NCBI RefSeq assembly: GCF_900105005.1
Contig: NZ_LT629748.1
Span: forward strand, 3,720,001-3,784,000
Length of the DNA stretch: 64,000 bases
Direction: 5' to 3'
Source: Halopseudomonas litoralis
GTDB taxonomy: Bacteria > Pseudomonadota > Gammaproteobacteria > Pseudomonadales > Pseudomonadaceae
Under the pieces are notes generated by a model, which made no database searches, was not told the DNA's origin, and saw nothing but the letters and a program-made list of their open reading frames with translations. The translations under genes were made by a program, and so were the position numbers. Of this stretch, positions 19,116 to 28,253 are shown in pieces; position 1 is the first letter of the stretch, and each line of letters begins with the position of its first letter.

Positions 19116-19834
19116 TGTTGCTGGCCATCCGGAACGAAGACATAGCCGACACCCCAGACAGTCTGGATATAACGCGGCTTGGATGGATCGGGTTCGAGCA
19201 GGCGGCGCAAACGCGAGATCTGCACGTCGATGGAGCGTTCCAGCGCGTCCCACTCACGGCCGCGGGCCAGTTGCATGAGCTTGTCCCGGGTCAGCGGTAC
19301 GCGTGGATGATGCACCAGTGCCTTGAGTACGGAAAACTCGCCCGAGGTCAGCATGTGCACTTCGTCGCCGCGCTTGAGTTCGCGGGTAGCCAGGCTGAGC
19401 ACAAAATCACCAAAGGTGACTTCATTGTCATTGGCCGAGGGCGCGCCGGGAATCTGCGGTGCCTGACGGCGCAGCACGGCCTTGATCCGGGCCACCAGTT
19501 CGCGGGGGTTGAACGGCTTGGGCAGATAATCGTCAGCGCCCATTTCCAGGCCCTGTATGCGGCTGGTTTCGTCGCCCTTGGCGGTCAGCATGATGATCGG
19601 CGTGGTGGTGCCCTGCTCACGCAGGCGTGCGCAGGCCTTGAGGCCGTCTTCACCAGGCAGCATCAGATCCAGCACGATCAGGGAAAACAGCTCCCGATCC
19701 AGTAGCCGGTCCATCTGCGCGGTGTCTTCCACGGCGCGGGCGCGATAGCCCTGCTCACTGAGAAAGCGTTCAAGCAGGCGACGCAGACGCGCGTCGTCAT
19801 CCACGATCAGAATTTTCTCGCCTTCATTGCTCAT
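19112..19834 (-). CDS. amgR: OmpR/AmgR-type response regulator
   Basis: DNA-binding response regulator of 240 residues: receiver (ILIVDDDARLRRLLERFL; phospho-Asp in LIVLDLMLPGEDG; Lys in YLPKPFNPREL) and a C-terminal winged helix (about 140-236, ending RYIQTVWGVGYVFVPDG). Start chosen at 19834 (MSNEGEKILIVDDD) because upstream codons do not look like receiver sequence. Four-base overlap with amgS shows translational coupling. Divergent from tex across about 190 bases. Confidence 0.93.
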   Translation of the reverse strand: MSNEGEKILIVDDDARLRRLLERFLSEQGYRARAVEDTAQMDRLLDRELFSLIVLDLMLPGEDGLKACARLREQGTTTPIIMLTAKGDETSRIQGLEMGADDYLPKPFNPRELVARIKAVLRRQAPQIPGAPSANDNEVTFGDFVLSLATRELKRGDEVHMLTSGEFSVLKALVHHPRVPLTRDKLMQLARGREWDALERSIDVQISRLRRLLEPDPSKPRYIQTVWGVGYVFVPDGQQQ

Positions 19835-20025
19835 ACGGGCACCATCATCTTTGAAGAAATATATTGTCGCTGATGCCAGTGGTACAGGGGGCTGGCCATT
19901 GTTACAAGAGGTTTCTCCGGTTGCCTGGCCTGATCGAGGGGGCAGCCTGTGGGGCAAGGCTGCATACCGCAGCGGCGACTCGGTTATACTGCTGCGCCTG
20001 AGATAACTGATGTGGATACCCAGCC

Positions 20026-22356
20026 ATGGATAGTATTGCCTCGCGTATCGCCACCGAACTGGCAGTGCGCCCGGAACAGGTCGTCGCCACCGTCACCCTG
20101 CTCGACGAAGGCGCCAGCGTGCCCTTCATCTCCCGCTACCGGAAAGAAGTGACCGGCAGCCTGGATGATACCCAGCTGCGCTATCTGGAGGAACGTCTGC
20201 GCTATCTGCGCGAGCTGGAAGACCGGCGCCAGAGCATTCTTTCGAGTATCAGCGAGCAAGGCAAGCTGACCGCCGAGCTGGAGCGTGACATTCGTCAGGC
20301 CGAGACCAAGATCGGTCTCGAAGATCTGTATCTGCCGTACAAGCCCAAGCGCCGCACCAAGGGTCAGATCGCCCTGGAAGCCGGCCTCGGCCCACTGGGC
20401 GAGCAACTCTATGCCGATCCGGGTATCGATCCCGAGCAGTTGGCCGCCGATTTTATCGATGCCGACAAGGGTGTGGCGGATAGCAAGGCGGCGCTGGATG
20501 GGGCCAAATACATTCTCATGGAGCGCTTCAGTGAGGATGCCCGGCTGCTCGAACGCCTGCGCCAGGCATTGCGTCAGGACGGCCGCGTGGTCTCGCGACT
20601 GGTAGCGGGCAAGGAGCAGGAGGGCGCCAAGTTCCGTGACTACTTCGAATACGACGAGCCGCTGCGCAACGTACCTTCGCACCGGGCGCTGGCAATCCTG
20701 CGCGGGCGCAACGAGGGGGTGCTGAATATTGCCCTGGAACTCGGTGAGCCGGACGCCCCGGCCAGCGCCAGCCATCCCTGCGAAGGCATGATCGCCGAGG
20801 CGACGCAGATCCGTGATCAGGGCCGGCCGGCGGATAAATGGCTGGGCGAGGTGGTGCGCTGGACCTGGCGGGTCAAGCTGTCCGGGCACCTGGAAACCGA
20901 ACTGCTCGGCGAGCTGCGGGAAGCGGCGGAAGACGAAGCCATTCGCGTATTCGCCAGTAATCTAAAGGATCTGCTGCTGTCTGCGCCGGCTGGGCCGCGT
21001 GTCACCCTGGCCATGGACCCGGGTCTGCGCACCGGGGTTAAGCTGGCAGTGATCGACGCCACCGGCAAACTGGTGGATACCGCCACCATCTTTCCCCATG
21101 CCCCGCGCAATCAATGGGATCAGTCGCTGGCGGTGCTGGCTGCGCTGAGTCGCAAGCATCAGGTCAATTTGATCGCCATTGGCAACGGCACCGCCTCGCG
21201 GGAAAGCGACAAGCTCGCCGGCGATCTGCTCAAGCTCTGCCCCGAACTGAAAATGCAGAAGATCACCGTCTCCGAAGCCGGTGCTTCGGTGTACTCGGCG
21301 TCGGAATTGGCAGCCAAAGAGTTTCCGGACCTGGATGTGACCTACCGCGGGGCGGTGTCCATCGGGCGCCGTCTGCAGGACCCGCTGGCCGAGCTGGTGA
21401 AGATCGAGCCCAAGGCCATTGGCGTCGGTCAGTATCAGCATGACGTATCCCAGCTGAAGCTGGCGCGCAGTCTGGATGCGGTGGTGGAAGACTGTGTAAA
21501 CGCCGTGGGCGTGGACCTGAACACGGCCTCGGCGCCGCTGTTGACGCGGGTCTCGGGGCTGAATCCGACTATTGCGCGCAATATTGTCGATTACCGTGAT
21601 CAGCATGGCGCCTTCGGCAGCCGTCGTGAGCTGCTCAAGGTCAGCCGGCTGGGGGATAAGACCTTCGAGCAGGCGGCAGGCTTTCTGCGCGTGATGAACG
21701 GCAGCAACCCGCTGGATGCGTCGGCGGTGCACCCGGAAGCCTATCCGCTGGTCAAGCGCATCGCCGAGCAGACCGGGCGCGACATTCGCAGCCTGATCGG
21801 CGATTCGAGCTTCCTGCGCACGGTCGAGCCGGCGCGCTACACGGACGAACACTTCGGTATTCCGACCATCACCGACATCATCGCCGAACTGGATAAGCCC
21901 GGTCGCGATCCGCGTCCCGAGTTCAAGGCCGCTGCGTTTCAGGAAGGCGTGGAGAAGATCAGCGACCTGGAGCCCGGCATGGTGCTGGAAGGCGTGGTCA
22001 GCAACGTGGCCAATTTCGGCGCCTTCGTCGATATCGGCGTGCATCAGGACGGTCTGGTACATATTTCCATGCTCGCCGACAGCTTCGTCAAGGACCCGCG
22101 TGACGTGGTCAAGGCCGGCGATATCGTCAAGGTCAAGGTGTTGGAAGTGGATATACCACGTCAGCGCATCAGCCTGACCATGCGCATGGCCGACCAGCCC
22201 GGCGCGGTGACCGGAGGGCGTAGCAGTGCGCCGGCCACCGAGCGCAACCGCTCACGCCAGCCACGCGCGGATAAAAACCATGCTGGCACCAAGCCGGAGA
22301 CCGGTGGTACGTTTGCCAACCTGTTTGCCAATGCCAAGAATCTGAAGAAGCGATAA
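20026..22356 (+). CDS. tex: Tex-family RNA-binding transcription accessory protein
   Basis: Large nucleic-acid-binding protein (776 residues). Domains in order: N-terminal helical Tex domain, YqgF/RNase H-like domain from about 325 ([19 protein letters not shown]), helix-hairpin-helix region around 505-560 ([19 protein letters not shown]) and an S1 domain around 645-715 ([20 protein letters not shown]). The last 50 residues are basic and disordered. Tex influences transcription of some toxin genes and stress survival in several bacteria; the exact mechanism is unsettled. The thioesterase gene begins 2 bases after the stop. Confidence 0.96.
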   Translation: MDSIASRIATELAVRPEQVVATVTLLDEGASVPFISRYRKEVTGSLDDTQLRYLEERLRYLRELEDRRQSILSSISEQGKLTAELERDIRQAETKIGLEDLYLPYKPKRRTKGQIALEAGLGPLGEQLYADPGIDPEQLAADFIDADKGVADSKAALDGAKYILMERFSEDARLLERLRQALRQDGRVVSRLVAGKEQEGAKFRDYFEYDEPLRNVPSHRALAILRGRNEGVLNIALELGEPDAPASASHPCEGMIAEATQIRDQGRPADKWLGEVVRWTWRVKLSGHLETELLGELREAAEDEAIRVFASNLKDLLLSAPAGPRVTLAMDPGLRTGVKLAVIDATGKLVDTATIFPHAPRNQWDQSLAVLAALSRKHQVNLIAIGNGTASRESDKLAGDLLKLCPELKMQKITVSEAGASVYSASELAAKEFPDLDVTYRGAVSIGRRLQDPLAELVKIEPKAIGVGQYQHDVSQLKLARSLDAVVEDCVNAVGVDLNTASAPLLTRVSGLNPTIARNIVDYRDQHGAFGSRRELLKVSRLGDKTFEQAAGFLRVMNGSNPLDASAVHPEAYPLVKRIAEQTGRDIRSLIGDSSFLRTVEPARYTDEHFGIPTITDIIAELDKPGRDPRPEFKAAAFQEGVEKISDLEPGMVLEGVVSNVANFGAFVDIGVHQDGLVHISMLADSFVKDPRDVVKAGDIVKVKVLEVDIPRQRISLTMRMADQPGAVTGGRSSAPATERNRSRQPRADKNHAGTKPETGGTFANLFANAKNLKKR

Positions 22357-22358
22357 TC

Positions 22359-22757
22359 ATGAGCCACCTGAAACTGAACGATATCCACGACAATCGCATG
22401 AGCGCCTTTACCCAGACGCTGGGCCTGGAGCTGATCAGTCTGGATCAGGACGGCTGCAGCATGCGCCTGGAGATCGGTCCGCAACATTTCAATGCCGGTG
22501 GGCGCGTGCATGGTGGGGTGACTTTCTCGCTACTGGACTCGGCCATGGGTGCGGCTGTGTATGCGCGGCTGGACGCCCATGAGGCAACCGCTACCATTGA
22601 ATGCAAGATCAACTACACGCGCGCCATCACCGGCGGCGTGCTGGAATGCCGGGCGAAGGTAATGCATGCCGGTACCCGCACCATGGTGGTCGATGGCGAG
22701 GTCTGGCAGGACGGTGCATTGGCGGCCAAATGTCTGGGCACCTTTGCGCGCATCTGA
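22359..22757 (+). CDS. PaaI-type hotdog-fold thioesterase
   Basis: Hotdog thioesterase of 132 residues. The signature NAGGRVHGGVTFSLLDSAMGAAVYA matches the acyl-CoA thioesterase helix with its catalytic acidic residue. The substrate is probably an acyl- or aryl-CoA but cannot be read from sequence. It sits between tex and gshA as in P. aeruginosa, 2 bases after tex, so it is translated from the tex message. Confidence 0.85.
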   Translation: MSHLKLNDIHDNRMSAFTQTLGLELISLDQDGCSMRLEIGPQHFNAGGRVHGGVTFSLLDSAMGAAVYARLDAHEATATIECKINYTRAITGGVLECRAKVMHAGTRTMVVDGEVWQDGALAAKCLGTFARI

Positions 22758-22827
22758 ATCTGCCGATTGCCGACGCGGCGCCGGTTGACCGGGGCCAGCT
22801 GTTTTCACTGTTTGAGGAGTGACACCC

Positions 22828-24399
22828 TTGTCACCATTGCTGAACCAACGTCTCGACCTGCTGGCGCAACCGTCCTTGCGCGACAGCCTCAATGCCTGCA
22901 TGCATGGGATCGAGAAGGAGAGCCTGCGCATCGACGCGGGTGGCGTCCTGTCACAACAGCCGCATCCCGCCGGACTGGGTTCGGCGCTGACTCATCCGAC
23001 CATCACCACGGATTACTCCGAAGCGCTGATCGAGCTGATCACGCCGGTGTGTCGGGATATTGACGAGCTGTTCCAGCGACTCGACAGCACCCACCGCTTC
23101 ACCTATGGCGAGCTGGGCGAGGAACGGCTGTGGACCGAGTCCATGCCCTGTGCCTTGCCCGCACGCGATCAGGATATCCCGATTGCCTGGTACGGCAACT
23201 CCAACGTCGGCATGCTCAAGCATGTCTACCGGCGCGGTCTGGCGGTGCGTTATGGCAAACCGATGCAGTGCATCGCCGGCATCCACTACAATTTCTCGCT
23301 GGCACCGCAGCTGTGGGAAGCGCTGCGCCAGCAAGACGGGGACGCGCGTAGCCCACAAGACTATCAGTCCGAGCGCTATGTGGCGCTGACCCGCAACTTC
23401 CACCGTTACGCCTGGCTGCTGATGTACCTGTTCGGCGCTTCGCCGGCGCTGTGTGCGAGCTTCCTGCAGGGGCGCGATCATCAGCTGGAACCGCTGGGCG
23501 ACAAGAGTCTGTATCTGCCCTACGCCACCAGCCTGCGGATGAGTGACCTGGGCTACAACAACGATGCCCAGGCGGGTCTGAGCGTCTGCTACAACAGTCT
23601 GGAAAGCTATATTGCCAGCATGCAGAAGGCCATCAGTCTGCCCTATGCGCCCTATGCAGCGCTGGGCACCCATGATGCGGACGGCCAATGGCAGCAGCTG
23701 AACACCAATCTGCTGCAGCTCGAAAATGAATTCTACAGCTCGATTCGCCCCAAGCGGGTGACCCGCAGCGGTGAGAAACCGACGCATGCATTAGCAGCAC
23801 GCGGAGTGGAATATGTCGAAGTGCGCTGCATGGATATCGACCCTTTCGCGCCGCTGGGTATCGAACCGAGCACGGCGCATTTCCTCGACAGTTTCCTGCT
23901 GTTCTGTGTACTGGCCGAGAGCCCGGCGATGTCCGAAGAGGAATGTCGGTTGAGCAATGAGAACTTTGCGCTCACCGTCAAGCGTGGCCGTGAACCGGGT
24001 CTGCAGCTGACGCGCAAGGGGCAGCCATGCAGTCTGATCGAGTGGGGCGAGCATCTGCTGGACAATATAGCGGCCTGTGCCAGCCTGTTGGACAGCGCCC
24101 AGCAGACCAGCGCCTACAGCGACAGTCTGCAGCTACAACGCGCCAAGCTGCAGGACGCCACATTGACGCCGTCGGCGCGGGTGCTGCAAGCGATTGGCGA
24201 ACATGACAACAGCTTCTTCCGCTTTGCCCTGGCGCAGTCCGAAGCGCATCGTGAACACTTCCTGTCGCGCCCGCTGGATAACCGCGAGCAGCAGGATGCA
24301 GCTGCCGTCGCCCGGCAGTCAGTAGCCGATCAGGCCGAGCTGGAAGCGGCGGACAGCATCGACTTTGATACCTACGTGGCGCGTTATCTGAGCCAGTAA
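22828..24399 (+). CDS. gshA: Glutamate-cysteine ligase
   Basis: First enzyme of glutathione synthesis, forming gamma-glutamylcysteine. GshA type 1 motifs are present (HGIEKESLRID near the start; ITTDYSEALIELITPV; YRRGLAVRYGKPMQCIAGIHYN; EVRCMDIDPFAPLG). I chose the TTG at 22828 (SPLLNQRL follows) for 523 residues because GAGGAG at 22814-22819 sits 8 bases before it. The in-frame GTG at 22819 overlaps that ribosome binding site. No ATG fits, since the first in-frame one lies within the conserved domain. Confidence 0.95.
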   Translation: MSPLLNQRLDLLAQPSLRDSLNACMHGIEKESLRIDAGGVLSQQPHPAGLGSALTHPTITTDYSEALIELITPVCRDIDELFQRLDSTHRFTYGELGEERLWTESMPCALPARDQDIPIAWYGNSNVGMLKHVYRRGLAVRYGKPMQCIAGIHYNFSLAPQLWEALRQQDGDARSPQDYQSERYVALTRNFHRYAWLLMYLFGASPALCASFLQGRDHQLEPLGDKSLYLPYATSLRMSDLGYNNDAQAGLSVCYNSLESYIASMQKAISLPYAPYAALGTHDADGQWQQLNTNLLQLENEFYSSIRPKRVTRSGEKPTHALAARGVEYVEVRCMDIDPFAPLGIEPSTAHFLDSFLLFCVLAESPAMSEEECRLSNENFALTVKRGREPGLQLTRKGQPCSLIEWGEHLLDNIAACASLLDSAQQTSAYSDSLQLQRAKLQDATLTPSARVLQAIGEHDNSFFRFALAQSEAHREHFLSRPLDNREQQDAAAVARQSVADQAELEAADSIDFDTYVARYLSQ

Positions 24400-24534
24400 C
24401 GGTGATGAGTCGGGTTGATCGAATTTTCCGCGGCTGGCAGTTGTCTTATGCCAGCTGATCAACCACCAGTATGGTGATTGACCCGACTGCCGCTGGCGCG
24501 GCTAGACTGTGGAAAATTCAATCAAGGAGCCATC

Positions 24535-25512
24535 ATGAAAGCCGTACTGTGCAAAGCCTATGGACCTGCCAGCACACTGTCGCTGGAAGAAGCCGCCGAT
24601 CCGGTCGCCAAGGACAACCAGGTTGTCATCGATGTCCACGCCGCCGGCGTCAATTTCCCCGATACCCTGATCATCGAGGGCAAGTACCAGGTCAAGCCGC
24701 CGTTCCCCTTTTCGCCGGGCGGTGAGGCTGCCGGTGTGGTCTCCAGCGTGGGCAGCCAGGTTACCCATCTGAAGCCGGGCGACCGGGTCATGGGGCTGAC
24801 CGGCTACGGCAGTTTTGCCGAAAAAGTAGCCGCCGCCGGCACCCACGTGCTGCCGATGCCCGATGACATGGACTTTGTCACCGCGGCCGGCTTCAGCATG
24901 ACCTACGGTACCTCCATGCATGCCCTGACCCAGCGCGGCAACCTGCAGCCGGGTGAAACCCTGCTGGTGCTCGGCGCCTCCGGTGGTGTCGGCCTGGCGG
25001 CGGTGGAAATCGGCAAGGCCATGGGTGCCCGCGTCATCGCCGCTGCCTCCAGCGACGAAAAGCTGGAAGTCGCCCGCCAGGCGGGTGCCGACGAGCTGAT
25101 CAATTACAGCGAAGGTGAGCTCAAGGAGCAGGTCAAGGCGCTGACCGGTGGCCAAGGCGCTGACGTGATCTACGATCCGGTGGGCGGCGATCTGTTCGAC
25201 CAGTCCATGCGCTGCATCAACTGGCGCGGGCGTTTGCTGGTGGTGGGCTTTGCCAGCGGCCGGATTCCCGAGCTGCCGGTCAACCTGGCCCTGCTCAAGG
25301 GCGCCGCGGTGGTCGGTGTGTTCTGGGGCGCTTTCGCCACCCGCGAACCCCAGGCCAACCTGGAGAACTTCCAGCAGCTGTTCCGCTGGTACAGCGAGGG
25401 CAAGCTCAAGCCGTTGGTATCCCAGACCTTCGAGATGGACCAGTACGAAGCAGCGCTGACCACCCTGACTACCCGTCAGGCGGTGGGCAAGATCGTGATC
25501 AAGACGCGCTGA
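24535..25512 (+). CDS. NADPH:quinone oxidoreductase (zinc-independent MDR family)
   Basis: Medium-chain dehydrogenase/reductase of 325 residues, quinone oxidoreductase subgroup. It has the GroES-like N-terminal domain (AAGVNFPDTLIIEGKYQ) and the Rossmann motif LVLGASGGVGLAAVEIGKAMG for NADPH; the zinc-binding cysteines of alcohol dehydrogenases are absent. It probably reduces quinones or activated enals/enones. Start at 24535 behind AAGGAG; the frame is open further left but without family similarity. A TTGACC/TAGACT pair at 24478-24508 has a 19-base gap and is only a weak promoter candidate. Confidence 0.9.
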   Translation: MKAVLCKAYGPASTLSLEEAADPVAKDNQVVIDVHAAGVNFPDTLIIEGKYQVKPPFPFSPGGEAAGVVSSVGSQVTHLKPGDRVMGLTGYGSFAEKVAAAGTHVLPMPDDMDFVTAAGFSMTYGTSMHALTQRGNLQPGETLLVLGASGGVGLAAVEIGKAMGARVIAAASSDEKLEVARQAGADELINYSEGELKEQVKALTGGQGADVIYDPVGGDLFDQSMRCINWRGRLLVVGFASGRIPELPVNLALLKGAAVVGVFWGAFATREPQANLENFQQLFRWYSEGKLKPLVSQTFEMDQYEAALTTLTTRQAVGKIVIKTR

Positions 25513-25531
25513 ACAGCGATTGTTCCTTTCA

Positions 25532-25617
25532 CCGTCATCCTCGGCGAAGGCCGAGGATCCATTGTTCAGTCCGGCGCTGCGGGTCGGTGGATTCTCGGCC
25601 TTCGCCGAGAATGACGG
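25532..25617. repeat. Intergenic inverted-repeat element (two hairpin-forming arms)
   Basis: Two 29-base arms (25532-25560 and 25589-25617) are reverse complements of each other at 27 of 29 positions. Each arm is itself a hairpin: CCTCGGC-GAAG-GCCGAGG on the left, CTCGGC-CTTC-GCCGAG on the right. The 28 bases between arms are unpaired. Such self-complementary modules are typical of dispersed REP/BIME- or MITE-like elements; I see one copy here. It lies between the convergent quinone reductase and trmL genes. Confidence 0.8.
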
Positions 25618-25660
25618 GGTGTGGGAGCGGCGCCTCGCCGCGATAGCGCTGCAGGCCAGC

Positions 25661-26125
25661 TTAAAGGCTGCCGGCAAACCCCTGCTGCCGCCAGGCCTCA
25701 TAGACCAGCACCGCAGCGCTGTTGGAGAGATTCAAGCTGCGGTTGTCGGGATGCATGGGGATACGCAGCACCTGCTCGGGCGGCAGGGCGTCGCGGATGT
25801 CGGCGGGCAACCCGCGGCTTTCCGGACCGAACAGAAACAGGTCCCCCGGCTGATAGCTGACCTCGCTGTAGCACTGCCGACCCTTGGTGCTCAGGGCGAA
25901 CACCCGATTGGGTTGGACCTTCGCCAGACAACTGGCCAGATCCGCATGGGTCTGCACCGGTGCGTACTCGTGATAATCCAGTCCCGCTCGGCGCAGGCGC
26001 TTGTCATCCAGCTCGAAGCCCAGCGGTTCGATCAGATGCAGCTGACAGCCGGTGTTGGCGCACAGGCGGATGATGTTGCCGGTATTGGGCGGGATTTCCG
26101 GTTCTAGCAGGGCGATGTGAAACAT
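25661..26125 (-). CDS. trmL: tRNA (cytidine(34)-2'-O)-methyltransferase
   Basis: SPOUT-class enzyme of 154 residues that 2'-O-methylates the wobble nucleotide of certain tRNA-Leu isoacceptors. It opens [21 protein letters not shown] and has the trefoil-knot SAM motifs [12 protein letters not shown] and [23 protein letters not shown], all specific to TrmL. Single-gene transcript between the repeat element and a bidirectional terminator-like hairpin region. Confidence 0.96.
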   Translation of the reverse strand: MFHIALLEPEIPPNTGNIIRLCANTGCQLHLIEPLGFELDDKRLRRAGLDYHEYAPVQTHADLASCLAKVQPNRVFALSTKGRQCYSEVSYQPGDLFLFGPESRGLPADIRDALPPEQVLRIPMHPDNRSLNLSNSAAVLVYEAWRQQGFAGSL

Positions 26126-26208
26126 GGCAGAAGGGTCCGCAAAAAAACGCAGCTGAGTGTAACTGAATTGCCGAGCGTGGACGTAGAAGGATAGGGCGGT
26201 AGCGGCAT

Positions 26209-26242
26209 AAAAAAGGCAGCCCCGGTGTGGGCTGCCTTTTTT
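26209..26242. terminator. Intrinsic terminator downstream of pagL (bidirectional form)
   Basis: Perfect 8-bp stem GGCAGCCC/GGGCTGCC with A6 on the left and T6 on the right. On the minus strand it lies 27 bases beyond the pagL stop and ends the RND-pagL operon; the symmetry means it could act in both directions. Confidence 0.88.
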
Positions 26243-26268
26243 GTGATCTGCCGATATTTATCAAATAA

Positions 26269-26811
26269 TCAGAACGCGTGGCTGTAGAACAGCGCGTAGC
26301 TTTCAATGCCTTCGTTCGGCTGTTTTATCCCGGCGTTGGAGTAGTGGATAGCGCGTACGCCGAGGCGGCTGCCGCCCGGCAGTACCACACCGGCGCCGAG
26401 ACGGTCTTCGAAGTGGAAGGCCGAGCCCATGTCACGCTCGCCCACATCGGTCGAGGAGAACAGGGATACACCGATACCAAACTCGACAAATGGACGCACG
26501 CGGTTGCCATTGAACTGGTAAACCAGCACCGGGCTGAACGACAGGGAGTGCGCGCCCGAGGCGTCGCTGCCCTCCCAATAGGTGTAAGCGGTGTCCCAGT
26601 ACCCGGTAAGGTAGCCCCGGTCGCTTTGCCACCAGTGCTTGTCCCAGTCGTGGGACAGGCTGGCGCGCCAGGTCATTTCACCCTGGCTGGTAGCGCCGAC
26701 GGAGGCGGAAATGTGATTGTCGCTGTCATCGGCGTGTATCGGAGCCACGACCAGGGCAGTACTCGCCAGTGCTGCCAGGGTCAGGGCGGTCAGTTTATAG
26801 TGCTTGCTCAT
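26269..26811 (-). CDS. pagL: Lipid A 3-O-deacylase PagL
   Basis: Outer-membrane beta-barrel enzyme that removes the 3-position acyl chain from lipid A. 180 residues with a signal peptide (about 1-27, ending PIHA). The catalytic residues of PagL are visible: H156 and S158 in RAIHYSNAGI, with acidic E170, at the same spacing as the H-S-E triad of P. aeruginosa PagL. It ends in the aromatic Phe (SHAF) expected of a barrel protein. Its ATG overlaps the last base of the upstream channel gene's stop (TGATG), so it belongs to the RND efflux operon. That link is unusual. Confidence 0.9.
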   Translation of the reverse strand: MSKHYKLTALTLAALASTALVVAPIHADDSDNHISASVGATSQGEMTWRASLSHDWDKHWWQSDRGYLTGYWDTAYTYWEGSDASGAHSLSFSPVLVYQFNGNRVRPFVEFGIGVSLFSSTDVGERDMGSAFHFEDRLGAGVVLPGGSRLGVRAIHYSNAGIKQPNEGIESYALFYSHAF

Positions 26812-28253
26812 CAGGTCTCCTTGTTGGTTGTCTGTGGTGCCGGGGCCTCCGCGGATTGCCAGCCGCCACCCAGGGCGCGATACAGGGCCACTTCGCTGGT
26901 CAGCTGTTGCAGGCGGTAGGCAAGCTGCTGTTGCTGCGAGGCGAACAGCTCCCGCTGGGCATCGAGCACTACCAGATAGTTGTCGACGCCCTCGTCATAA
27001 CGTTGCTGGGCCAGCTCGTAATACTCGCTGGTGGTCACCACCAGGTCGTTCTGCGCCTGCAGCTGTTCATCAAAGGTGCCCCGTGCGGCCAGTCCATCAC
27101 TCACTTCACGGAAGGCGGTCTGAATGCTCTGTTCATACTGGGCAACGTTGATATCCCGCTGGATCTCGCTGTACTCCAGGTTGGCTCTGAGCCGGCCCGC
27201 AGTGAAGATTGGAATATTGATCTGCGGAATAAAGCTCCAGGCGCCGGAGCCGCCGTCGAACAGGCCATCCAGGTCAGCGCTGGCGGTACCGGCGGAGGCG
27301 GTCAGGCTGATGCTGGGAAAGAACGCAGCGCGGGCTGCGCCGATATCGGCGTTGGCGGCGCGCAGCTGATGCTCAGCAGCGCGGATGTCCGGCCGTTGCT
27401 GCAATACATCCGCCGGCAGGCCAGCGGGCAGGTCGGCCAGCAAGGGTGCATCCAGCTCGGTGCCCAGCAGCAACTCCGACGGGATGCTGGTGCCCATCAG
27501 CAACTGCAGGGCATTGTGGTCTTCGGCCAGTTGGCGCGTATACAGCGCCAGTTGTACCCGGGCCTGTTCCACCAGACTGCGGGCCTGACGTACATCCAGT
27601 GCCGAGGCAATGCCACCGGCATGGCTGGCTTCGACCATCTCCAGGCTCTCGCGGTAGCTGTCCAGCGTGGCTTGGGTCAGCTCCAGCAGGGCGTGGTCGG
27701 TATTCCACGCCAGCCAGGCACTGGCCACGTCGCTGACCAGCGCAATCTGCACGCTGCGCTGTGCCTCTTCGGTAGCCAGATAACGTTCCAGCGCAGCACC
27801 TTGAAGGCTGCGTATCCGCCCGAACAAGTCCAGTTCCCAGGCACTGGTGCCGAGGCCGACGCTGTACTGGCTGTTGATGCCGGACTCGCCAGAGGGCGAC
27901 AGGTCACTGGGTAGCCGTTGCCGGTTGCCGCTGCCATCCACGCCGATGCTGGGCAGCAGTTCGGAGCGCTGGATGCGATACAGTGCCCGGTAGGACTCGA
28001 CATTCAGCGCGGCCTGGCGCAGGTCGCGGTTGTTTTCCAGCGCCAGATCAAGCAGTTGCTGCAACTGCGGGTTCTGAAAGAACGTGCGCCGATCCAGCGG
28101 CATCGCGCCAGCAGCGGTGGGCTCCGCTCCGGCATAGGCTGCGCCTTGCGGCCAGCCATCGGCTACCGGCGAGGCCGGTTGCTGGTACTCAGGGATCAGG
28201 CTGCAGCCGGACAAACCGAGGGCGACAGCCAGGGTCAGATAGCGGATTTTCAT
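26811..28253 (-). CDS. RND efflux outer-membrane channel lipoprotein (OprM/TtgC/SrpC family)
   Basis: TolC-like outer-membrane factor of 480 residues. Lipoprotein signal peptide with lipobox LSGCS (Cys near residue 17). Two OEP repeats: [19 protein letters not shown] near 75 and [35 protein letters not shown] near 275. It forms the exit duct of the tripartite pump encoded just upstream; its start overlaps the pump gene's stop by 4 bases. pagL follows with a 1-base overlap. Confidence 0.93.
   Translation of the reverse strand: MKIRYLTLAVALGLSGCSLIPEYQQPASPVADGWPQGAAYAGAEPTAAGAMPLDRRTFFQNPQLQQLLDLALENNRDLRQAALNVESYRALYRIQRSELLPSIGVDGSGNRQRLPSDLSPSGESGINSQYSVGLGTSAWELDLFGRIRSLQGAALERYLATEEAQRSVQIALVSDVASAWLAWNTDHALLELTQATLDSYRESLEMVEASHAGGIASALDVRQARSLVEQARVQLALYTRQLAEDHNALQLLMGTSIPSELLLGTELDAPLLADLPAGLPADVLQQRPDIRAAEHQLRAANADIGAARAAFFPSISLTASAGTASADLDGLFDGGSGAWSFIPQINIPIFTAGRLRANLEYSEIQRDINVAQYEQSIQTAFREVSDGLAARGTFDEQLQAQNDLVVTTSEYYELAQQRYDEGVDNYLVVLDAQRELFASQQQQLAYRLQQLTSEVALYRALGGGWQSAEAPAPQTTNKET

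Noticed and set aside
25520..25625. Short frame reading through the inverted-repeat element
   Set aside because: Its translation is only the palindrome read as protein; no gene support.
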